Assembly: GCA_027314025.1 (NCBI GenBank)
Contig: DAHVCP010000045.1
Span: forward strand, 1 to 35,686
Direction of reading: 5' to 3'
DNA length: 35,686 nt
From: Acidobacteriota bacterium
GTDB lineage: Bacteria > Acidobacteriota > Terriglobia > Terriglobales > SCQP01
Position numbers and translations under genes: made by a program. This document shows positions 1-8,041 of the stretch, one piece after another. Below the pieces are notes generated by a model, which had not been told where the DNA came from, ran no database searches, and was given only the letters and a program-made list of their open reading frames with translations. Within the stretch, counting starts at the first letter, position 1, and the number at the start of each line of letters is the position of its first letter.

Positions 1-241
1 CGTGTGCCGCGGGCATCAGCCCGCAGCCGCCGCGGCGTCAGCTCCAGCCGTAAGCGTAGCGAAAGTGGGATAGCCGTCCCGGCTGTCGGTGTCCGCCGCC
101 CGGGAGGGCGACGAACCGCAGGGCAGGAGCCCTACCCCACGCGCGGCGCCCGCGCGGCTCCGGCGCCGGGGCCGCCAATCCCCCGCCTTCGCTGTCGGCG
201 GCCACGCCTGGGAAAAGCGGGGCGCCGCGCGCCGCCCGCGC
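1..241. other. Intergenic stretch rich in short hairpins, downstream of the amidase
   Basis: No gene is convincing here; the open frames that cross it have arginine/proline-rich, low-complexity translations. What can be seen is a set of short perfect inverted repeats: GCGGGC-ATCA-GCCCGC at 9-24, CGCCC-GGGA-GGGCG at 97-110 and AGGGC-AGGA-GCCCT at 120-133, all with 4-base loops. No T-run follows them, so a classical Rho-independent terminator for the amidase gene is not evident. The texture resembles the hairpin array at 3314-3616. Confidence 0.45.
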
Positions 242-1708
242 CTAGGCCAGCTTCGGATGGTGGTTCTGCCAGGTGGTGAAGGACTGGAATTCGTGCGCGG
301 CGGCGATGCATTTGCCGTCGCCCAGCGCCGGGCCCAGGAATTGGATGCCCACCGGCAACCCTTCCGGGCTGAAGCCGCAGGGCACGCTCAGCGCGGGCAG
401 GCCGCAGAGGCTGGAGATGGCGTCGGGCTGCGCCTGCGAGCGGACGAAGCGGCGGCGGCGCGCGGGGGGATGCGCCGGGCGATGCTCCGCGCGATTCGGC
501 GCCGCGGGCGTGCCGGGAGGCGGGCCGATCAGCGGCGCGATCGAGCCTTCGCCCGGCGCGGCGAGCACGTCGAAGCGCGCGAACAGCGGATACATCTTGC
601 GCTGCAAGAATAGCCGCGCCCGTTGCACGTGCAGGTAATCGTCGGCGGAAAACTCCAGGCTGGCGTAGCCGTTGATCTTACCCAGCGCATCTTCCAGCAG
701 CGCGCAGCGGCCGCTGGCGATCAGGTTGTGGAAGGCGGAGGCGGCTTCGATCAAAATGACCAGCTCGGCGGCGTCCTCATAATTGCCGTCCGGGATGGCG
801 GTCTCCTCGACGATGGCGCCATGGGAGCGCATCTCGTCCAGCGCGCGGTCCACCGCGCCCCAAATATAGGGGCGGGCGTTGCGGAAAACGTTGCTGAGCC
901 GGCCGATGCGCAGCGGCTTGCGCGGCCGAGGCGGCTGTGCGTACGCGAATCGGGCTTGCCGCTCGGGCAGGGAATCGTGATCCAAGGGATCGTGGCCGGC
1001 GATGGCGGCCAGCACCAGCCCGCAGGAATCGGCGTCGCGGGTCATCGGCCCCAGCTTGTCCATGGTCCAGGCGATGGTCATGGCGCCGTAGCGGCTGACG
1101 CGGCCGAAGCTGGGCCGCATGCCGCTGATGCCGCAAAATGTGGTGGGACAGATAATGGAGCCGCGGGTGTCGGAGCCGATGGCGAAGGCGGCCAGGCCGG
1201 CGGCGATGATCGCCCCGGGACCGCTGGAGGAGCCGCAGGTCCAGCGCCGCGGATCCCAGGGGTTTTTGCAGGGCCCGGTCAGCGAGGCGTAGGGGCCGGA
1301 GTAGCCCAGCCCGCCGGCCAGCTCGATCATCGCCGCCTTGCCGATCAACACCGCGCCGGCGTCATTCAGGCGGCGGATCAGCGTGGCGTCGAAATCAAAA
1401 TGCTGATCGGCGTAGGGGCGCGCGCCCCAGGTGGTGGGATAGCCCTTGACCGCCAGCAGGTCCTTGACCGCGTAGGGAATGCCGTGCAGCGGGCCGCGGT
1501 AATGGCCGGCGGCGATCTCCCGCTCCGCCGCGCGCGCCTGCGCCAGCGCCAGCTCCGGCGTCAGCGTGGCGAAGGCGTTGAACCGCGGCCCCCATGTTTC
1601 CGCCCGCGCCAAATAGCTCTGCGCCAGCTCGACCGGGGAGAAGTCGCGGCGGCGGAGATGGCGGGCAAGGGCGCGGATGGGGAGATACAGAATGTCTTCG
1701 TTCAGCAT
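242..1708 (-). CDS. Amidase signature (AS) family hydrolase
   Basis: A 488-residue protein of the amidase signature family (GatA/FAAH-like fold), which hydrolyses carboxamide bonds through a Ser-cisSer-Lys triad. The catalytic lysine is K82 in AVKDLL. The glycine/serine-rich loop is CGSSSG, with S160 in the cis-serine position, and the nucleophile is S184 in DTRGSI. The lysine-to-serine spacings agree with the family. Length is normal for a stand-alone amidase. There is no gatB or gatC beside it, so a role in tRNA amidation is unlikely; the substrate is unknown. A small Tat-signal protein lies 81 bases upstream on the same strand and may share its transcript. Near residues 400-425 the chain is unusually rich in Pro, Arg and Ala, which may be a loop insertion. 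Family assignment is firm. Confidence 0.88.
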   Translation of the reverse strand: MLNEDILYLPIRALARHLRRRDFSPVELAQSYLARAETWGPRFNAFATLTPELALAQARAAEREIAAGHYRGPLHGIPYAVKDLLAVKGYPTTWGARPYADQHFDFDATLIRRLNDAGAVLIGKAAMIELAGGLGYSGPYASLTGPCKNPWDPRRWTCGSSSGPGAIIAAGLAAFAIGSDTRGSIICPTTFCGISGMRPSFGRVSRYGAMTIAWTMDKLGPMTRDADSCGLVLAAIAGHDPLDHDSLPERQARFAYAQPPRPRKPLRIGRLSNVFRNARPYIWGAVDRALDEMRSHGAIVEETAIPDGNYEDAAELVILIEAASAFHNLIASGRCALLEDALGKINGYASLEFSADDYLHVQRARLFLQRKMYPLFARFDVLAAPGEGSIAPLIGPPPGTPAAPNRAEHRPAHPPARRRRFVRSQAQPDAISSLCGLPALSVPCGFSPEGLPVGIQFLGPALGDGKCIAAAHEFQSFTTWQNHHPKLA

Positions 1709-1789
1709 GGCGGGCGCGGTCCTGACGAGCGTTTCGAGTTTCGGTTCCGGCGGCGGCGTCCGGCGGTTTGGGCCGCCGCGGCCGGGCGA

Positions 1790-2176
1790 TCAGCCACGGT
1801 CCTTCAGCACCGTGGCGGGGGCGTCGGCGTTGGTCAGCGGCACGGCGCGGATACGGGCCAGCATGGCTTCGTGGTAGCCGATGATGCCCGGCAGGCGGCG
1901 GCGCTGCGCGGCCGAAAGCCGCGAGCCCCAGCGGGCTTCCACGCGGCGGACTTTTTCCGCCACGATTCCGGCTTGCGTCGTGGGGGCGGCGTCAGCAGGG
2001 GCGCCGGCGGCCGTCGCGGCGGCCTCCGCCGGAGAGGTCGCTTCCGGCAGCAGCGTGGTGCAGGTGCAGGGGACGGCGGCATGCGCCGCGACGGCGGCGC
2101 CGCCGGTCACCGCCAGCAGCCGGCCGCCAAAGGCGCGGCGGGAGAGGCGTCGGGGTTCGGTTTTGGTCTTTTCCAT
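1790..2176 (-). CDS. Small Tat-signal secreted protein of unknown function
   Basis: A 128-residue protein. Its N-terminus has a twin-arginine motif, SRRAF with R13 and R14, followed by a hydrophobic stretch (LLAVTGGAAVAAHA), which is a Tat signal peptide. A short CTC cysteine pair follows the likely cleavage region, then an Ala/Pro-rich linker and a charged, probably helical C-terminal part. The ATG at 2176 was chosen because GGAG lies 8 bases upstream and because it puts the Tat motif close to the N-terminus; a longer open frame to 2332 has no signal-like start. It precedes the amidase gene with an 81-base gap and could be its exported partner or cofactor-maturation companion, but nothing in the sequence shows a catalytic site. 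Function not recognised. Confidence 0.65.
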   Translation of the reverse strand: MEKTKTEPRRLSRRAFGGRLLAVTGGAAVAAHAAVPCTCTTLLPEATSPAEAAATAAGAPADAAPTTQAGIVAEKVRRVEARWGSRLSAAQRRRLPGIIGYHEAMLARIRAVPLTNADAPATVLKDRG

Positions 2177-2657
2177 CCAGGGCTCCAGTTGCCGATCAGG
2201 GCGACTTGCAGATTCTAGGAGCGCCCACGGGCTTCGGTTGCCGGTCGGCGCATCCGGCCGCGAGCCGCAACTCGGGGCGCTTAGAAATACCCCACAACGC
2301 AATGCGTCCGAAAACGGGCGGCTGCGCCGCACGCACGATTGTACACAGAAACGAACCCATGAGGCGCCCGCTCCACGCCGCGGCCGAAAGGCTCCATGCT
2401 CCGCGACGCCGAGCGCTTCGCCGCAACGGGGGTTGCCGGGCAGCCTGCACCGCGGCGCCTCCCAAACCGGGCGGCCGCGCCGCCGCCGCGCCGCGCGGCT
2501 TGGCCCTCGGCGTCGCGCGCCCGGGCGCGGAGCCGCGCGGCGCCCGCCCGCACCCCGAAGCCCGCACTGGCGCGCTGTCCCTCATACCCGCCGCTTTCGG
2601 CCCGCGGAGTACAATGGCGGGGATTGGCATTACCGACTTTGGAGGCTCGCTTACCCT
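2177..2657. other. Divergent intergenic region
   Basis: This 481-base gap separates the minus-strand Tat-signal gene from the plus-strand DinB-like gene and so must hold both promoters. A possible -10 hexamer TACAAT lies at 2610-2615, 42 bases before the DinB-like ATG, with no good -35 box at the usual distance. A 14-base perfect palindrome CGCGCCCGGGCGCG lies at 2516-2529 in a very GC-rich block. No coding sequence with believable composition was found. Confidence 0.4.
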
Positions 2658-3227
2658 ATGAAACGTCTGTTCGCCGTTACCGCCTTCGCCCTGCTGGCCA
2701 CGCTGGCCGCCAGCGCGCAATCGAACCCTGTCGTGACCACCGTGCGGCACATGCTGATGGGCGATCAGCACAATATCGTCGCCTCGGCGCGGTACATGCC
2801 TGCGTCGGACTACTCCTTCAAAGCGTCCCATACCCGGGGACAGTGGAGCTTCGGGCATTTGATGTGGCACATCGGAACGTCCAATTTTTATATGTGCTCC
2901 AAGATCGCCGGCGCCGCCATGCCGCACCGCTTCCATCTGACGCCGCATTCGCCGAAGCACGAATTGATCGCGCAGATCGTGGCTTCGTTCCACTATTGCA
3001 ATGGCGTGCTGGCGCATGTCACCGACGCTGAGCTGGGGGAACCTATTCATCTGTTTGGACCACATGAGGTGCCCAAGGCGGCGGGAGTGATCGGCCTGGC
3101 GACCGATCTGTCCAACCATTACGCCATGGCCGCCGGATTTCTGCGGCTGAAGGGCATTCTGCCCCCGACCGCGCGCCACGGAATGATGATGGGTCCCATG
3201 AAAATGCACCATCCCATGAAGCATTAG
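2658..3227 (+). CDS. Secreted DinB-like four-helix-bundle protein with Met/His-rich tail
   Basis: A 189-residue protein. Residues 1-20 form a Sec signal peptide ending ASA, so the protein is exported. The mature part resembles the DinB/YfiT-like metal-binding four-helix bundle, with QHNIVASARYMP early, FGHLMWHIG (H71) in the middle and LSNHYAMA (H154) late. H38, H71 and H154 are the expected positions of the three-histidine metal site. GGAGG at 2641-2645 lies 12 bases before the ATG. The C-terminal 16 residues are unusual: almost only Met, His, Gly, Pro and Lys, which suggests soft-metal binding such as copper. Two cysteines (C80, C114) could form a disulfide in the periplasm. Family members of this kind have no settled reaction; the fold call is good, the function unknown. 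Confidence 0.75.
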   Translation: MKRLFAVTAFALLATLAASAQSNPVVTTVRHMLMGDQHNIVASARYMPASDYSFKASHTRGQWSFGHLMWHIGTSNFYMCSKIAGAAMPHRFHLTPHSPKHELIAQIVASFHYCNGVLAHVTDAELGEPIHLFGPHEVPKAAGVIGLATDLSNHYAMAAGFLRLKGILPPTARHGMMMGPMKMHHPMKH

Positions 3228-3795
3228 TTTCCTCGACACGACTGGCAGCCCACGGGTTCGCCGCAATAGGCGGGCGAGCCAAGATCGCCGGGGTACAGCG
3301 TATGCGGAGGGAAGCCCGCGGAATTCCGCGGGCGACCCCTGCCCGGCCGGCGACGCCCCAGCGGGGCAAGCGCAGCGGAGCGGAGCGCCACGCAAAATGG
3401 CGAGCAGGGCCCTGCGGGACGGGGCGAGGGCCCGCAGCGTCCACGGACGTACCTGGGGCGCCCGAGCCCAAGCCACGCGCAGCGTGGCGCCCAGAAATGC
3501 CCCATGGGCCCCCGAAGCCGTCCGCGGCTTCGGGAGTGGCCGACGCCCTGCGACGCTCATCGCCCCGCAAGCGACTGCGCCAGCGGGGACCGGGCGAGGC
3601 TTCGCGCCTCGCCCGGCAGAGGCGGCACGGAGTGGCCGCGCGGTGAGCGACCAGGAGTTCAGCCGAAAGCGCGATGGCGCTGACATCCGGCGCGTTGGCG
3701 GCGGGAGCCGCCGCATCCGGCGCGGGCCGCCGCGCGGGCCCGCTGGCCGGAGCGCGCCGCCGCCTGCTGCGCGATACTAAGCGGAGGGCTTGCAA
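3228..3795. repeat. Intergenic array of perfect inverted repeats (3314-3616)
   Basis: This 568-base gap before msrA has no believable gene. It contains a dense run of hairpins, checked base by base. There is a 20-base palindrome GCCCGCGGAATTCCGCGGGC at 3314-3333. CTGCGGG/CCCGCAG pairs 3412-3418 with 3431-3437. GCCACGC-GCA-GCGTGGC lies at 3472-3488. CCCGAAGCCG-TCCG-CGGCTTCGGG lies at 3511-3534 and is a perfect 10-bp stem. An 11-bp stem of 3590-3600 with 3606-3616 has a 5-base loop. The density in 300 bases is far above what separate terminators would need, and none is followed by a T-run. It may be a structured RNA, a repeat-derived element or a protein-binding region. Confidence 0.6.
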
Positions 3796-4275
3796 ATGGC
3801 GGAGTCGGCAAAAGCGCGTTTCGGGGCGGGATGTTTTTGGGGTGTCGAGGAGGCGTTCCGGCAAGCGCCGGGAGTGCTGAGCACCACCGTCGGCTACGCC
3901 GGCGGGCATACCCCCAACCCCACCTATGAACAGGTCTGCGGCCATGGCACCGGCCATGCCGAAGTCGTCGAAGTCGAGTTTGATCCGGCCCAAACCAGCT
4001 ACCGCCAGCTGCTGGACGTATTTTTCGACAATCACGATCCCACCCAACTGAACCGGCAGGGTCCGGACGTGGGCACGCAGTACCGGTCGGCGATCTTTTT
4101 CTTTTCCCCCGAGCAGGAGCAGGCGGCGCGCCAAGCCCTGGCGGCGCGGCAGGCCAGCGGCAAATACGCCCGTCCGATCGTGACCGAGATTCAGCCCGCG
4201 GGGCCGTTCTATCGCGCCGAAGACTACCACCAGCAATATTTGGCCAAGCGCGGCCTCAGCCACTGCCACATCTAA
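3796..4275 (+). CDS. Peptide-methionine (S)-S-oxide reductase MsrA
   Basis: A 159-residue cytosolic repair enzyme that reduces methionine-S-sulfoxide in proteins. The catalytic motif GCFWG is near the N-terminus with C13. Other family signatures are the [15 protein letters not shown] segment, the [12 protein letters not shown] strand and [12 protein letters not shown] near the end; C157 in the tail SHCHI may be a resolving cysteine. GGAGG at 3783-3787 lies 8 bases before the ATG at 3796 and decides this start; a TTG two codons upstream is only 2 bases from that site. Length is normal for a stand-alone MsrA without a fused MsrB domain. It stands alone on its strand between the hairpin array and the convergent aromatic operon. 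Confidence 0.95.
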   Translation: MAESAKARFGAGCFWGVEEAFRQAPGVLSTTVGYAGGHTPNPTYEQVCGHGTGHAEVVEVEFDPAQTSYRQLLDVFFDNHDPTQLNRQGPDVGTQYRSAIFFFSPEQEQAARQALAARQASGKYARPIVTEIQPAGPFYRAEDYHQQYLAKRGLSHCHI

Positions 4276-4498
4276 CCGTTGCGGGGGTCCCTGCGCGGGG
4301 CCGCGCGCGCTGCCAAAGTCTCACTTTTTCGGCCGTTTTGCCGCGTGCCCATATTCATTCCTAAGGGCTTAGCGACTCAGCGTCGGGTGAAAATGAGACA
4401 GTCGCTGTGTCGGCTGAGGCCGCGTCTTCCGCGCGTTCGGACCGCAGCTAGCCCGCTCATGCAACTCGCGCCCGACTCACGCGCATCTTAAACTTCGG
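4276..4498. other. Convergent intergenic gap between msrA and the aromatic operon
   Basis: A 223-base region where two transcription units end facing each other. AGCGACT at 4371-4377 pairs perfectly with AGTCGCT at 4400-4406 across a 22-base loop, a possible but weak terminator structure usable in both directions. A short T-run (4324-4329) follows the msrA side. Nothing coding is seen. Confidence 0.3.
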
Positions 4499-5482
4499 TT
4501 AGGCGAGGCAGGCTTCCAGGGCGCGGCGAGCCTGGATTAGGACCATTTCCCGGCGGTAGTCGGCGGGAACCGTGGAGGTGCTCAAGGGTTTGGCGGCGCG
4601 GTTGACCAATTGCACGACGGCGGCCAGGTCGGGCGGATCGGCCGCCAGCGCGGCGGCCAGGCAGCGTTCAAGTCCGGCGACCAGCACCGGCGCGGGATTG
4701 AGGGCGGTCAGCGCCAAACGGGCCGTGACCGCCCCGTTGGCCTCGCGGCGCAGGGCGAGAGCCAGCGCGGCGAGGGGGTAGTCAATGGAGTTGCGGATGC
4801 GGAATTTCTGATAGCTGCCGCGCATGCCGGCGGCGGCCGCGGGCAGGCGAACGCGGCTGAGGATTTCGCCGCGGCCCAGGCGCAGCGGATGGTCACCGGC
4901 GCCGGAATAGAGTTCGGCCAGCGGCAGCCATCGCGCGCCCGCGGGGCCGGCGATCTCCACGCTGGCATCCAGCACCAGCAGCGCGGGCGCGGTGTCGGCC
5001 GAGAACGCCGCCCAGCAGCGCCGGCCGCCGGGAGCGACGTGGCAGACAGCGCCGTTCTTTTTTAGGCAGAAGCCGCAGGATTGGCGCCAGAGATAGGACT
5101 GGTTGTACCACAGGCAGCGCGTGTCCAGGCAGAGATTGCCGCCCAAGGTGCCCATGCGGCGCAGCACCGGGCTGGCGATCTGTCCGGCGGCGGCGGCCAG
5201 CAGCGGGAACTCGCGGCCCAGGATGGGGTCTTCGGCCACTTCGTGAATGCGTGTCATGGCGCCGATCAGCCAATCGCCGTTGGCGGCGCGGGAAATGCCC
5301 GTCAGGCCGGCGATGGCGCCGAGGTCAATGAGATGGTCTGGCGCGAACAAGCCTTGCTTGAGCGAGGGAATCAGGTCCGTGCCGCCGGCCAGGAGTTTGG
5401 CGGCGGCGCCGTGCTCCGTCCACAGGGCTACCGCCTCGGCCAGTTCGCGCGGGCGGTGGAGTTGGAAGCTGGGCAGGGACAT
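4499..5482 (-). CDS. hcrB: 4-Hydroxybenzoyl-CoA reductase-type FAD/[4Fe-4S] subunit (beta)
   Basis: A 327-residue FAD-binding medium subunit of the xanthine oxidase family. FAD-contact motifs AGGTDLIPSLK (residues 32-42) and GTLGGNL (111-117) are present. The telling feature is an insert at about residues 118-160 with C123, C139, C147 and C156. The spacings of 16, 8 and 9 residues match, as I recall them, the four cysteines that hold the extra [4Fe-4S] cluster of Thauera 4-hydroxybenzoyl-CoA reductase beta (C122, C138, C146, C155). That cluster is absent from ordinary xanthine dehydrogenases and CO dehydrogenases and lets electrons flow inward from ferredoxin. Length fits. It is the last gene of the operon, 9 bases after the molybdenum subunit. 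The substrate could be a related aromatic acyl-CoA rather than 4-hydroxybenzoyl-CoA itself. Confidence 0.82.
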   Translation of the reverse strand: MSLPSFQLHRPRELAEAVALWTEHGAAAKLLAGGTDLIPSLKQGLFAPDHLIDLGAIAGLTGISRAANGDWLIGAMTRIHEVAEDPILGREFPLLAAAAGQIASPVLRRMGTLGGNLCLDTRCLWYNQSYLWRQSCGFCLKKNGAVCHVAPGGRRCWAAFSADTAPALLVLDASVEIAGPAGARWLPLAELYSGAGDHPLRLGRGEILSRVRLPAAAAGMRGSYQKFRIRNSIDYPLAALALALRREANGAVTARLALTALNPAPVLVAGLERCLAAALAADPPDLAAVVQLVNRAAKPLSTSTVPADYRREMVLIQARRALEACLA

Positions 5483-5491
5483 GATCGCGGC

Positions 5492-8041
5492 TCACCCCCC
5501 CGCCTGCGGCGGCGCGCCGGCTGGGCTGGGCGGCGGCGGGCCGCTGGCGGGGCCGGGCTTCGTCTCCGGCTGATCCTGCCCGGCGGTGGCAGCTTGGCCG
5601 GACGCCGGCGCGGCGGCGCGGGCTTGCAGCGCGCGGAGGACGCGGTCGGGCGTGAACGGAGGCTGATACAGGCGGATGCCGGCGGCGTCGTAGATGGCGT
5701 TGGCGATGGCGGGAATCACGGCCGCTAGGGAGCCTTCGCCGGCTTCCTTGGCGCCGAACGGTCCCTCCGGATCCAAGCTCTCGACGATGAAGGCTTCGAC
5801 CGGCGGCGAATCGAGAATGGTTGGCACGCGATAGTCGAGCAGTCCGGGGTTGGCGAGCTGGCCGCTGCGCGTGTAGGCCATCTCCTCGCTCAGCGCCTGG
5901 CCCAGGCCCATCCAAACCGACCCGATGACCTGGCCCTCGACGGCGACCGGATTGAGGGCGCGGCCGCAGTCATGCGCCGCCCAGATTTTGTGCACCGTCA
6001 CTTGTCCGCTGTCCTCGTCCACGGAGACTTCGGCGACCTGCGCGGAGTAGGAATAGGCGGGCGAGGGACCGACGCCGGCACCTTTGAAGTCCCCGCCTTG
6101 CGCCTCCCGGGGCGGGGAATAGGTTCCCACGCCGCGCAGGTGTGCGGCGCCCGGCGGCAGAGCGGCGGCGACGGCGGCGGCGAAGGACAGGGCTTGGCCG
6201 GACGGGCCCAGGACTTGCCCGCCGAGGCAGCGAATTGCCTCTGGATCGCAGTTCCATCGCCGCGCCAGCGCGGCGGCGATCTGCTGTTTTAGGTCTTCCG
6301 CGGCGCGCAGGGCGGCGTTGCCGGCCATGAAGGTCACGCGGCTGGAATAGCTACCCAAGTCCATGGGGGTGATGGCGGAATCGGCGGCGATGACCGCCAC
6401 GGCGGCGAGCGGCAGGCCCAGGGCTGCGGCGACGATTTGGGCTTGCATGGTGTCGGAGCCTTGGCCGATCTCCGCCGTTCCGGTCAATACGGCGACGGCG
6501 GGCGGCGCCGCGTCTGACGCTGCGCCGCCGCCGCTCGCGCCGCCCGCGGGGGCCGGCAGCGGTGCCGCAGCTTCGACATAGACGGTGGAATGAATGGCGT
6601 CGGCGCGGTCCACGGCGTTGGCGGCGCCGGAGACGTAATGGCTGCAAGCGACGCCCAAGCCATGGCGGCGGGAGGGCGCGGATGCCCGATCCGCTCGCCG
6701 TGGCCCGCGCCCGTCATTGACCGCGGGCGGCGCGCCGGCGGCGCGGCCGGTCCGCCGTTCCCGCCAGCCGGAGGCGGCGACGACCGTTTCCAGGCACTCC
6801 GGCAGGCCGTAGCTGAGCACGCGCAGGCCGTTGACCGTGCGGCAGGGCGGCTGGAGAAAATTGCGCCGGCGGAGTTCGGCGGGGTCGAGGCCCAGGCGCT
6901 CCGCCAGTTCATCCAGCTGCGCTTCGAAGGCGAAGCGGGTGTTGACTGTTCCGTGGCCGCGCATGGCGCCGCAGGCGGGCTTGTTGGTCAGGACGCGATA
7001 GCCGTCCCAGCGGACGTTCGGTATGTCGTACATGGCGCCGAGCAGAGCGCCGGAATACAGCAGCGTCACCGGACCGTAGCCGCAGTAAGCGCCGCCGTCT
7101 TGGATGACGCGGGCGCGGACGGCCAGGATTGTGCCGTCCGCGGCGGCGCCGGTTTCCAGTTCGGTGAGTTGCAGCGGGCGGCCGCGATGCGTGTAGAAGA
7201 CTTCCTCGCGCGAGTAGGTGATCTTGACCGGCGCGCCGGCGCGGCGGGCGGCGACGGCGGCGACGATCTCCAGCGGGCAGACTTCGCTTTTCCCGCCGAA
7301 ACCGCCGCCCACCATGGGCTTGATGACGCGGATGCGCTCCATTGACATTTGCAGCACCCGCGCCAGCGTCTTGTGCAGGTAATAGGGAACCTGCGTCGAG
7401 GACCAAACCGTGAGGCCGCCGTCCGGCTCGAACCGGGCCAAGGTCGCGTGGGGCTCCATCGCGGCGTGGGTGACCGCGGGGCAGACGTAGCGGTTGCGGC
7501 ATACGGCGGCGGCCCGCGCCAGGGCGGCGTCGGGATCGCCAAAGACGTGGTGGTACTCCTTTTCGATGTTGCGCGGGCGATGGTCGTGCAGCCAACCGGC
7601 GGCGGGCGCGGCCATCGCCGCTTCCGGGTCGAAATAGGCGGGCAGCGGTTCGTACTCGACGCGGATCAGCGGCAGCGCGGCGGCGGCGATGCGCTCGCTT
7701 TCGGCCACCACGCAGGCGATGTTGTCGCCGATGTAGCGCGCTTTGTCGGGCTGCAAGGCGCATTCGTCCTTGCCGATCGGCAGCACGCCGTAAGCCGTCG
7801 GCGCGTCGGCGCCGGTGATGACGCAGCGCACGCCGGGCAGGGCCAGGGCGGCGCCGGCGTCCACGCCGCGGATGCGGGCGTGGGGCAGATGCGAATGCAG
7901 GATTTTGCCGTGCAACATGCCGGGCACGGCGAGATCGTCGGTGTAGGCGCCCGCGCCGCTGGTTTTGCGCGGCGCGTCCACCATGGCGGTGGGCGCGCCG
8001 ATGATCGCGCGCGCGGCGTCGGATTGGGGGCGGCTAGCCAT
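5492..8041 (-). CDS. hcrA: 4-Hydroxybenzoyl-CoA reductase-type molybdenum cofactor subunit (alpha)
   Basis: An 849-residue large subunit of the xanthine oxidase family that carries the molybdopterin-cytosine-type cofactor. Visible landmarks are the N-terminal domain DAPRKTSGAGAYTDDL, the cofactor loop GGGFGGK at residues 245-251, ACGAMRGHG, and near the C-terminus EGPFGAKEAGEG, which contains the catalytic glutamate region (about residues 766-769). A Pro/Ala-rich tail of about 40 residues follows the last domain and is not typical. The ATG at 8041 was preferred over an upstream ATG at 8104: it overlaps the small-subunit stop codon by 8 bases and begins where family similarity begins; the 21 extra residues would be basic and proline-rich. 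The neighbouring small and FAD subunits complete the heterotrimer. Specificity for 4-hydroxybenzoyl-CoA rests mainly on the FAD subunit insert. Confidence 0.82.
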   Translation of the reverse strand: MASRPQSDAARAIIGAPTAMVDAPRKTSGAGAYTDDLAVPGMLHGKILHSHLPHARIRGVDAGAALALPGVRCVITGADAPTAYGVLPIGKDECALQPDKARYIGDNIACVVAESERIAAAALPLIRVEYEPLPAYFDPEAAMAAPAAGWLHDHRPRNIEKEYHHVFGDPDAALARAAAVCRNRYVCPAVTHAAMEPHATLARFEPDGGLTVWSSTQVPYYLHKTLARVLQMSMERIRVIKPMVGGGFGGKSEVCPLEIVAAVAARRAGAPVKITYSREEVFYTHRGRPLQLTELETGAAADGTILAVRARVIQDGGAYCGYGPVTLLYSGALLGAMYDIPNVRWDGYRVLTNKPACGAMRGHGTVNTRFAFEAQLDELAERLGLDPAELRRRNFLQPPCRTVNGLRVLSYGLPECLETVVAASGWRERRTGRAAGAPPAVNDGRGPRRADRASAPSRRHGLGVACSHYVSGAANAVDRADAIHSTVYVEAAAPLPAPAGGASGGGAASDAAPPAVAVLTGTAEIGQGSDTMQAQIVAAALGLPLAAVAVIAADSAITPMDLGSYSSRVTFMAGNAALRAAEDLKQQIAAALARRWNCDPEAIRCLGGQVLGPSGQALSFAAAVAAALPPGAAHLRGVGTYSPPREAQGGDFKGAGVGPSPAYSYSAQVAEVSVDEDSGQVTVHKIWAAHDCGRALNPVAVEGQVIGSVWMGLGQALSEEMAYTRSGQLANPGLLDYRVPTILDSPPVEAFIVESLDPEGPFGAKEAGEGSLAAVIPAIANAIYDAAGIRLYQPPFTPDRVLRALQARAAAPASGQAATAGQDQPETKPGPASGPPPPSPAGAPPQAGG

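Noticed and set aside
623-2218. 531-residue plus-strand open frame opposite the amidase
   Set aside because: Gly/Arg/Ala-rich translation lying antisense to a clear amidase; a by-product of high GC content.
2196-4269. Two long minus-strand open frames opposite the DinB-like gene and msrA
   Set aside because: Arginine/proline-rich translations that cross the hairpin array and lie antisense to two recognisable genes.
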